From assembly GCA_030432695.1 (NCBI GenBank), contig JAUILN010000022.1:62001-126000 (forward strand): DNA of 64,000 nt, given 5' to 3'. The notes below the pieces were generated by a model, which saw only the letters and a program-made list of their open reading frames with translations, made no database searches and was not told where the DNA came from. The stretch is from a bacterium (GTDB taxonomy: Bacteria; Planctomycetota; UBA1135; UBA2386). Below, piece after piece: positions 52,664 to 59,210 of the stretch. Every line of letters begins with the position of its first letter. Position 1 is the first letter of the stretch. The translations under genes were made by a program, and so were the position numbers.

Positions 52664-54537
52664 CGCAGCAGATCCTCCCGGTCGAGTCGGCCGATCACCA
52701 CGTGGCGGTCCTCGGTCCAGTCGGTGGTCAGACCGAGGCCGGCATCGACCACCGGCCGGGCGAGGACCGCGGCGAAGCAACCGTCGGCCAGCTCCGTGAA
52801 CGACGCCGAGACCGGCGGCGCGGGGGACAGCCGCGTGCCGTCGCGGAGTTGGATCCAGTCGTCCGGATCGCGGTCGGGATCGGCCTTCTTCGCCAGCACC
52901 CGGAAGGCGACGGTCGCCGTGGCCTCGTCGACCGGCTGCATCGACCCGTCGGCGGTGCTGCACCAGCTCTGGCCGTCGTGGTCGCGGAACACCACGTCGC
53001 CGGCGCTGCGCACCTCGGGGAGCACGAGGGCGCCGCCGGCCAGCACCTCGTAGGTCCCGTCGTCGTGGGCCCGGAACCGTAGTCGGTCGCGGCAGGCGCG
53101 TTCACGGATCACGGTCAGGGCGGTCGGGGCGCGCGAGGGAAGGATCGTGCCGGCGAGGGAACTGCCGTCCGCATCCTGGACCCAGGCGCCGAGCGTGCCC
53201 TGCTTGGGCGTTCCGCCACGGACGGGTTCGAACAGCTCGGCGGAGGTCAGCAGGGTGTCGGCGGGCAGGTCGAGCCGGGCGGGCGGTGCCGAGGCGAACA
53301 CCCGCATGCGCAGCGTGGTCGCCGCGCGGTGGTCGACCTGGTCGAGCCACGTGAGGCTGCTGCGCTGGCCGCGGACGTCGAGGCCTTCGACCAGCAGCGT
53401 GGTCAGCAGGATCGCGCCGGTCACCACCGCGCCGGCGACCGGCACCGTCAGCAGTGCCAGCCACGCGCGGTTGCGTCGCCGCAGCCACCAGTGGTTGACC
53501 GGGCCGACCAGTGCCACGAAGCCGAGCACGATCGCCAGGAAGATCGGGGTGGGGACCGGTGCGACGCCGCTGACCGGGCCGGGGCGCAGCCAGGTCGCCG
53601 GGACCAGAGCGGTCTCCTCGGCACGCAGCGGACGCGTGAGGTCGCGCGGCCCCTCGAAGCACAACGCGGCCAGCGTGCCGATCTCGTCGCCGTGCAGCGG
53701 GCCGGAGTCGCGGCGCAGGGCCAGCCAGCCGAGTCCTTCGGCGACGAGTCCGGTGTTCCGGTCGGCGGGGACGCGCTCGCAGGCCCTGGCCAACGCGCGG
53801 TCGGCGATCCGGTCGGCGCGGTCGACCCACAGCCGGCCACCGGCGCGGGTGTAGGCGAGCAGCGTGGCGACCGCTCTGCCGTCGATCGCCGGATCGGCGC
53901 CGTCGACCACCACCACGTCGTAGCCGGTCAACAGCCGCCAGTCGGTGGGCAGCAGCGCTGCCTCGAGACCGGTCGGCGGCGCGGTCGGTGTCGCGGGCGC
54001 GAGCGGACTGCCGGCGAGCTTGTGCGCGGCGTCGACCGCGGCGGTCCAGGGCGGCACCGTGGTGCCCACGCGTCCGACCACCAACAGGCCGAGGTCGCTG
54101 CCACCGCTGCCGGCGACCGCCAGGAAGCTGGTCCTGGCACCGCTCTGCTGGAGCCGTGCCTCCAGGTCCAGGACGTGGCCGGTGCGCGGGAACGGGACGA
54201 TCTGGCTGCGCCGCTCGCCGGCGGGCACCACCAGGCTCGCTGCCACACTCACCGAACGACCGCCGGTCGGTCGGTCCAGGACCCGGAGCACCAGGGTCTG
54301 TTCCTCGCGCCACGCGTTGTAGGCGTCGACACGGACCCAGCCCATCCCGCCGGTGCGCTTCGAGCCGTCGTAGGCGGACACCGTGAGCTGCACGCTGTCG
54401 CTCTGCGGCAGCTCGGAGCGCGGCGCCAGGAAGCTGCGCTGCTGCGCGGGGAGGCGAGTCAGGACGCCGGCGACCAGCACGAAGCAGATCGTCGCGACCA
54501 GTCCCGTGAGCCGGACGGGGGCGCGGGTTTGGGGCAT
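52660..54537 (-). CDS. Large membrane protein, first gene of the ABC operon
   Basis: 625 residues. An N-terminal hydrophobic segment (RLTGLVATICFVLVAGVLTR) acts as signal or anchor. The following extracytoplasmic part has a beta-rich region and a Rossmann-like motif (YDVVVVDGADPAIDGRAVAT, then YTRAGGRLWVDR) resembling the amidotransferase-like folds of GldG/BatA-type accessory proteins. Two adjacent helices (PIFLAIVLGFVALVGPVNHW and WLALLTVPVAGAVVTGAILL) are followed by a long beta-rich C-terminal domain. It overlaps the ATPase gene by four bases, so it belongs functionally with the transporter. The function itself is not recognised. TACACT at 54590-54595 (minus strand) may be its -10. Confidence 0.78.
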   Translation of the reverse strand: MPQTRAPVRLTGLVATICFVLVAGVLTRLPAQQRSFLAPRSELPQSDSVQLTVSAYDGSKRTGGMGWVRVDAYNAWREEQTLVLRVLDRPTGGRSVSVAASLVVPAGERRSQIVPFPRTGHVLDLEARLQQSGARTSFLAVAGSGGSDLGLLVVGRVGTTVPPWTAAVDAAHKLAGSPLAPATPTAPPTGLEAALLPTDWRLLTGYDVVVVDGADPAIDGRAVATLLAYTRAGGRLWVDRADRIADRALARACERVPADRNTGLVAEGLGWLALRRDSGPLHGDEIGTLAALCFEGPRDLTRPLRAEETALVPATWLRPGPVSGVAPVPTPIFLAIVLGFVALVGPVNHWWLRRRNRAWLALLTVPVAGAVVTGAILLTTLLVEGLDVRGQRSSLTWLDQVDHRAATTLRMRVFASAPPARLDLPADTLLTSAELFEPVRGGTPKQGTLGAWVQDADGSSLAGTILPSRAPTALTVIRERACRDRLRFRAHDDGTYEVLAGGALVLPEVRSAGDVVFRDHDGQSWCSTADGSMQPVDEATATVAFRVLAKKADPDRDPDDWIQLRDGTRLSPAPPVSASFTELADGCFAAVLARPVVDAGLGLTTDWTEDRHVVIGRLDREDLLR

Positions 54538-54631
54538 CGGGAGGGGTGCGAGGGCAGCGCGCCAGGGGGCGTCCCGCGCGCTCCGGCGCAGTGTAGCGTC
54601 GGCCGCCGTTCGCGTGCCCGGCCGGCGGAAT

Positions 54632-55738
54632 TCACCGTCGGTTGCGACCCCGCTCCTCTTCTCGTTCCACTTCCACTTCCCCGTCCTCCTCCTCCTCGGG
54701 CACCCGCACCTCGTAGTCGTCGAGCTCGTCGTCCCACTCGAGTTCCACGTAGCCGCGCGTTGCCGCCGCCTTGCAGAACTGCAGGAAGCCGTTGAAGCCG
54801 AAGGTCTTCTCGGAGAACTCCGGGTCCTTGCGGCGGAGCTTGTTCTTCAGGCCGGACAGCGGCGGCGGGCCCTCGCGTTCCTCGGCCTCGTCGACGACGT
54901 CGCGCAGCAGCTCGAAGGCCTTCTCCTCGCCTTCACCCTTCTCCGGGAACATGACCTCGGGATCACCGCGAGCGGAGCTCTTCGCCAGCTCGATGATCTT
55001 GCGACCCTGCAGGAAGCGCAGCAGTTCGCCGAAGGCGCGGAAGCCGTATTCCGTCTCGCTGAAGGTCGAGTCCTTGCGGATCAGCGCGCGCTTCAATGCC
55101 GAGGCGAGGATCGGTCCATTGGAGTTGCGCTCCAGTCCGGCGAGGGTGGTATTGACCAACCGCTCGAGCTTGCGCGCGTCGGTCGGCCCCCTGCGTGCCG
55201 GGGCTTCGACCACGTCGCCATTGGCCTCCTTGCCCTTACGGGGCCGGGCGCCCTTCTTGCGCGGCTCGACGCCGTCGAGGTTCTCGTAGAACAGGAACTC
55301 GTCGCAGGCGGCGGGGAGCAGGGCCGATGTCGAGGCCTTGATGCCCACGCCGATCACCCGCCGGTTGTGTTCGCGCAGCTTGTGCACCAGCGGCGTGAAG
55401 TCGCTGTCGCCGGTCAGGAACACGAACGTGGTCACGTATTCGCGTTCGAAGGCCAGCTCGAGCGCGTCGACCGCCATCTTGATGTCCGCGGCATTCTTGC
55501 GGCTGTGCCCCATCCGCTGCGGGATCTCGATGAGGTCGATATGGTGCCGGACCAGGTTCTTGCGATCCTGGTCGAACATCGTCCAGTCGCCGTATGCGCG
55601 GCGGGTCACCACGCGGCCGCGTTCGGCCAAGGCGTCGGCGACGGGTCCGTAGTCGAACTGGATGCCAAGGCGATCGCGGGCGCCGATCGCGAGGTTCTCG
55701 AAGTCGATGAACAAGGCGATCCGTTCTTCGTCGGCCAT
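54632..55738 (-). CDS. NYN-domain nuclease with two OST-HTH/LOTUS domains
   Basis: 368 residues. The NYN (PIN-like) domain occupies 1-150 with acidic residues in IALFIDFENLAIGARD (Asp12), NAADIKMAVDALEL (Asp85, Asp91) and FVFLTGDSDFTPLVHKL (Asp111, Asp113). A basic linker (RKKGARPRKGKE) leads to two OST-HTH/LOTUS modules at about 190-262 and 275-350, each with a 'D..FSE..YGF..F..L' core (KDSTFSETEYGFRAFGELLR; KDPEFSEKTFGFNGFLQFCK). The tail is very acidic. NYN proteins cleave RNA, and OST-HTH domains bind RNA, notably G-quadruplexes; this domain set is that of eukaryotic MARF1-like proteins but also occurs in bacteria. The start is supported by TACCGT six bases before the ATG. Confidence 0.9.
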   Translation of the reverse strand: MADEERIALFIDFENLAIGARDRLGIQFDYGPVADALAERGRVVTRRAYGDWTMFDQDRKNLVRHHIDLIEIPQRMGHSRKNAADIKMAVDALELAFEREYVTTFVFLTGDSDFTPLVHKLREHNRRVIGVGIKASTSALLPAACDEFLFYENLDGVEPRKKGARPRKGKEANGDVVEAPARRGPTDARKLERLVNTTLAGLERNSNGPILASALKRALIRKDSTFSETEYGFRAFGELLRFLQGRKIIELAKSSARGDPEVMFPEKGEGEEKAFELLRDVVDEAEEREGPPPLSGLKNKLRRKDPEFSEKTFGFNGFLQFCKAAATRGYVELEWDDELDDYEVRVPEEEEDGEVEVEREEERGRNRR

Positions 55739-55744
55739 GTCGCG

Positions 55745-55750
55745 ACGGTA
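55745..55750 (-). promoter_or_regulatory. -10-like box six bases before the NYN gene ATG
   Basis: Reading on the minus strand, TACCGT, six bases (CGCGAC), then ATG. Spacing equals that of TATACT at 45041 and TACGCT at 22467, so a leaderless transcript is possible. No Shine-Dalgarno sequence is present. Confidence 0.35.
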
Positions 55751-55787
55751 GCCGGGCGACGTGTCGGGAGCGATGGAATCCGAGAGG

Positions 55788-56318
55788 TCATTCGCCGAGT
55801 TCCGTCTCGGCCGACGCCAGCAGGTCGAGGACCCGGGTCTCGCCCTGGACCTCGATCCGGGCCGGTCGGACGCCGATCGAGCGGAGCCAGTCGTCGAGCT
55901 GGGCGTCGTCGATGCGGTAGTCGTCGAGGCGGACCCGTTCGGTGACGACCACGGTGACCACCCCCTCCGCGGTCGGAGCCGCGGCCAAGGTGGCGACGAG
56001 GTCCTGGTCGTCGTGCACCACCTCCCAGATCGGTGCCTCGGTCCGCGGCCCGGCCTGGGCGACCGCCTCGGTCGGCCGGTCGGCGCCGGACTCCACCTCG
56101 GGCCCGGGCCGGGACGTCCACCAAGTCAGCAGCATCGCGGCGGCCAGGGTTGCGAGCAGGGCGAACGGCAGGACCGGGGTAGGGGTGCCCTGCGTCGGTC
56201 CGGCGGAGGCGGCCTCCAGGCACGCGGTGAGCGATCGCTCGATCTCGTCACGTGACGGCGCGGCTTCCGATGGCCGCTCGGCGATCGCCTGGTCGAACAG
56301 CTCGAGGGGATCAGTCAT
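55788..56318 (-). CDS. Single-pass membrane protein coupled to a sigma gene, possible anti-sigma factor
   Basis: 176 residues. A cytoplasmic N-terminus with a short helix (DEIERSLTACLEAASAG), one transmembrane helix (VLPFALLATLAAAMLLTWW, about 50-68) and a periplasmic domain rich in beta strands (APIWEVVHDDQDLVATLAAA, VTVVVTERVRLDDYRIDDAQ). The start overlaps the end of the upstream sigma gene by eight bases, as for many anti-sigma factors, but the cytoplasmic part lacks a recognisable zinc or RskA-type motif. Anti-sigma activity is therefore inferred from position and topology. It is the last gene of the unit. Confidence 0.7.
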   Translation of the reverse strand: MTDPLELFDQAIAERPSEAAPSRDEIERSLTACLEAASAGPTQGTPTPVLPFALLATLAAAMLLTWWTSRPGPEVESGADRPTEAVAQAGPRTEAPIWEVVHDDQDLVATLAAAPTAEGVVTVVVTERVRLDDYRIDDAQLDDWLRSIGVRPARIEVQGETRVLDLLASAETELGE

Positions 56319-56895
56319 CGAAGTTCCTCCGCGCGGCGGCGGTGAGTTGGTTCAGGGCGCGGCGCAGGCGGCCGGACGCGGCGTTGCCCGACAGGCCCTC
56401 GCTGGCGCCGAGCTGCGCCAGCGTCACGTCGCTGGCGTAGCGTTCGAGCAGCAGGCGCCGGTCCAGCTCGGGCAGTCGTCGCAGTTCCGCGCGTAGCCAC
56501 TGCAGCTGCTCCGCGAACTCTGGATCGAAGCCGCTGGAGCGGTCCGCGGCGTCGACCTGGGTGGCTGCGGCGGTCTCGTGCCGGCGGCGGCTCAGGCGGG
56601 CGCGGGTGCGGTCGATCACCACCGAGTAGACCGTGCGCGCCATCCAGGCCGCGACCGCGCGGTCGTCGGCGAGCGGTGGCAGCGACTGCACCACGCGGAG
56701 CATCACCTCTTGCGCGACGTCCGGCAGTTCGTCGCGGCGCTCACGAAGCAGACGATGGGCGAGCGCGTGGACGCGGTCGTACCAAAGGTCGTGAAAGCGT
56801 CCGATCGCCTCGCGGTCCCCACGCGCGATCGCCGCCGTCAGCGGAGCGCTGGCGGCAGACGGTGGGCTCGGGGCGGTGCGGGGGACGGCTTCCAT
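56311..56895 (-). CDS. ECF sigma factor
   Basis: 194 residues. Region 2: RFHDLWYDRVHALAHRLLRE, ELPDVAQEVMLRVVQSLPPL, WMARTVYSVVIDRTRARLSR. Region 4: RRLPELDRRLLLERYASDVT, LAQLGASEGLSGNAASGRLR. Length and both domains match a canonical ECF factor. An acidic/Ser spacer (EFAEQLQWLRAELRRL) links the regions. It lies 30 bases after a gene for an exported protein and overlaps a single-pass membrane-protein gene, so three genes form one transcript in which the membrane protein may hold the sigma factor and the exported protein may respond. Confidence 0.9.
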   Translation of the reverse strand: MEAVPRTAPSPPSAASAPLTAAIARGDREAIGRFHDLWYDRVHALAHRLLRERRDELPDVAQEVMLRVVQSLPPLADDRAVAAWMARTVYSVVIDRTRARLSRRRHETAAATQVDAADRSSGFDPEFAEQLQWLRAELRRLPELDRRLLLERYASDVTLAQLGASEGLSGNAASGRLRRALNQLTAAARRNFDD

Positions 56896-56925
56896 CGGGC
56901 AGGATGTGCGATCGGTCGTGCGCGT

Positions 56926-57747
56926 TCACCGCCCTCGGGTCGTTCCTGCTGGCGCCTCGACCGGTTCCTCAGGTGCCTGCCGACGTCCCTGGCCGCCCGC
57001 GCCGTTCTGCTGCGTGGCCTGTCGCGCGGCTCGTGCCTGCGCCTCCATCTTGGCCTGCCGCACCCAGGTCCGGTTTTGGTCGAGATCCTGTTGCAGCGCC
57101 CGCACGGTGCTCTGCGCCAGCCGGATCTCCTCGCGGTTCGCGCGCACGAACAGCAGCGCGGTCTCCTCGTGGAAGACCACCTTGCGGTCCTGATCGGTCG
57201 GTGGAGCCAGGCTCAACCCATTCTGCACTGCGGTGAGGATCGACTCGGCCGGCAGGGTCACGCCCTCCAGGTCGACGATGTCGGCCGGAGCGCGGACCAG
57301 GGACGCGAGGCTGATGACCTCGCTCTGCTGCTCCTCTGCCTGGATGTTGGTCTGGGTCTGGATGCCGCCTTCACGACGGTTCATGACCTGCAGCGAGAAG
57401 ATCGGCGCCGAGACGCCGTCGGCCGCGGTGTGGAAGCCGATCCGCCACTCCGGTTCGGCGATGGTTTCCAGCGCTTCCAGCGCGGTGTTGACGGTCACGT
57501 GGGTCAGCTTCATCGCCGGCAGCTGCACCTCCTCGGCGCGGGCCGGCGCGACCACGTTGGCGGTGCCGTCGGCGAACTCGCGGAGCGAGAAGCAGTACTT
57601 CTCGAGCGAGCCGCCCTCGAAGTCGAACGAGAACACCTTGGGCTGTGGCGGGCTGGGGGGTGCTTCGCGGCCGAGTTCCTGACCGGCGAGCGGCATCGCG
57701 GACAGCAGGGCGAGGGTGGGGATCAGCGTTCTCGTGCGGGTCGTCAT
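56926..57747 (-). CDS. Exported protein with short secretin-like N-terminal domain
   Basis: 273 residues from the ATG at 57747, supported by GGAGGA eight bases upstream and a signal peptide (MTTRTRTLIPTLALLSAMPL). FDFEGGSLEKYCFSLREFAD, then LPAMKLTHVTVNTALEALET resembles the secretin/TonB short N-terminal fold seen in secretin-type proteins and signal-transducing receptors (weak similarity). A beta-rich middle is followed by VFHEETALLFVRANREEIRL and a Gln/Ala-rich helical tail ending in Pro/Arg residues. It is the first gene of the sigma/membrane-protein unit, which would suit a component of a cell-envelope signalling cascade. No barrel or outer-membrane sequence is encoded. The function is unproven. 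Confidence 0.72.
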   Translation of the reverse strand: MTTRTRTLIPTLALLSAMPLAGQELGREAPPSPPQPKVFSFDFEGGSLEKYCFSLREFADGTANVVAPARAEEVQLPAMKLTHVTVNTALEALETIAEPEWRIGFHTAADGVSAPIFSLQVMNRREGGIQTQTNIQAEEQQSEVISLASLVRAPADIVDLEGVTLPAESILTAVQNGLSLAPPTDQDRKVVFHEETALLFVRANREEIRLAQSTVRALQQDLDQNRTWVRQAKMEAQARAARQATQQNGAGGQGRRQAPEEPVEAPAGTTRGR

Positions 57748-58104
57748 GGTCGTGTTCCTCCGGGGCGGGCGCGCCGTGTCGGGGCGCCGCCGTGGGTCGG
57801 GGGAGGGACGGCGCTCGCCTCGGGACTCGTCGCGGCTTCTTCCGGTTTTCCGGCGGCCGCCGGCTCGGGCCCTGACCGACGCTTTGATTACGAAGCAGCG
57901 CATGTCGCCGCGCTCCAGGCGTTTCGCCCAGGCTTTCTCGACGGCCTTGGCCGCCGTTCGGGGAATTCGTCGCCTCGCTGGTCCGCTCCTGGCGTGTGCC
58001 AACTTGCGTTAGTCTGATCCAAGCCACGCGCGCCGGGCCAGGGAGTCCGCCCGGTCGTCGTGCTGCCCCTCCCCCCGAATCCCTTCCGAGACGCAGTCCA
58101 TCCC
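57748..58104. promoter_or_regulatory. 357-base divergent intergenic region
   Basis: This gap separates the exported-protein gene at 56926-57747 (minus) from the exported-protein gene at 58105 (plus) and should contain both promoters. The only AT-richer stretches are CTTTGATTACGAAG near 57884-57897 and CAACTTGCGTTAGTCTGATC near 58001-58020, where TAGTCT could be a plus-strand -10. I see no -35 match, coding region or RNA gene. Confidence 0.3.
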
Positions 58105-59133
58105 ATGTCAGCCCTCCACGTGCGCCGCGCACTCGCCGGCCTCGCCGCGCTCTCGCTCGCGGCTTCTCTCGACGCCCAGGTCACCCAGGTCGCGGTCGCC
58201 ATCGGCGGTCAGGATGCCGTCGGTTGCCAGGGCGACGACAACCCGCCGTCCCTCACCGGCGGTGTGCCGGCGAGCGGCATCGTCGACTTCACCTACGACC
58301 AGTCGACCCAGCGCCTGACGCTGATCGTCACCAACACCTCCGAGGTCATCGACCACCAGGCGACCCCGCTGCTGACCCGCGTCTACCTCAACACCCCGCC
58401 CGGCGCGATCGACTCGCTGACCCTCGTGGGGCAGACCGCAGGGGACGGTTCGACGCCGTCGTTCCAGTTGCTGCGTGGCGACCGCCGCGCCGGCTGCCTC
58501 GGCCGGTTCGAGGTCGAGATCGTCGGTACGCGAGGTGGCAACTACGGCATCGCGAACCCGATGGGCAATACCGGCCCGTCGCACCGTGCGGTGCAGGGGC
58601 CGGTCACCTTCGAGATCGACTGCGCTGGTCCGGGTGCCGCGAACGCCAACGCGCGGGCCTTCGCCTACGGCTTCTCGGTCAACGGTCCGCGGGCCGGGGT
58701 CAGCGTCGGCGCCAAGTTCCAGGCGGGTGGACGGGGCGCCGAGGAGAGCGGGTTCCTGAGCAGCAGCCAGCGCCCCGAGGACTGCGCGACTTCGATGTGG
58801 CTCACCGGCAATCCGGTGGTGGGTGGCCAGGTCCAGTTCTGCCGCAACGGCCAGCGGAGCTGCCACGACTGTCTGTCGATCTCCCTCCATCCGGGTCCGA
58901 CCCGGGTCGGTGACTATCTGATTCCGATCGGCTTCCCGCTCCTGGCGGTGATCGATGGCGGGTTCTTCGACACCGACGAGCGCTGCATCGCCTACGACAT
59001 CCCGAACGATCCAGTGCTTTCCGGCGTGCGCCTGTACTTCGTGATCGCGACCTACTACGACGACGGCAACAATCAGGCGCTCGGGATCCCGACCGTCTCG
59101 TTCGGCGACCAGTTCTCGTTCCAGATCCAGTGA
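58105..59133 (+). CDS. Exported cysteine-containing protein with degenerate C-terminal module
   Basis: 342 residues from the ATG at 58105, the start that places a signal peptide first (MSALHVRRALAGLAALSLAA). Mature residues: VTQVAVAIGGQDAVGCQGDD, a beta-sandwich-like stretch with LTLIVTNTSEVIDHQATPLL, an IVGTRGGNYGIANPMG turn, then several cysteines and CRNGQRSCHDCLSISL. The end, YDIPNDPVLSGVRLYFVIAT, matches the terminal motif IPxDPxLxG of the shared module. No catalytic motif is evident. It resembles secreted structural or choice-of-anchor-type proteins of Planctomycetes. The start of the divergent exported-protein/sigma operon lies 357 bases upstream; a functional link is not shown. Confidence 0.75.
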   Translation: MSALHVRRALAGLAALSLAASLDAQVTQVAVAIGGQDAVGCQGDDNPPSLTGGVPASGIVDFTYDQSTQRLTLIVTNTSEVIDHQATPLLTRVYLNTPPGAIDSLTLVGQTAGDGSTPSFQLLRGDRRAGCLGRFEVEIVGTRGGNYGIANPMGNTGPSHRAVQGPVTFEIDCAGPGAANANARAFAYGFSVNGPRAGVSVGAKFQAGGRGAEESGFLSSSQRPEDCATSMWLTGNPVVGGQVQFCRNGQRSCHDCLSISLHPGPTRVGDYLIPIGFPLLAVIDGGFFDTDERCIAYDIPNDPVLSGVRLYFVIATYYDDGNNQALGIPTVSFGDQFSFQIQ

Positions 59134-59210
59134 TCTGCTGAAGCCGCCGGCTTACGCGCGCCGCACGCGAATCCGGATCCGACCCGGTGTATCGATCCCC
59201 TGTCGATCCG

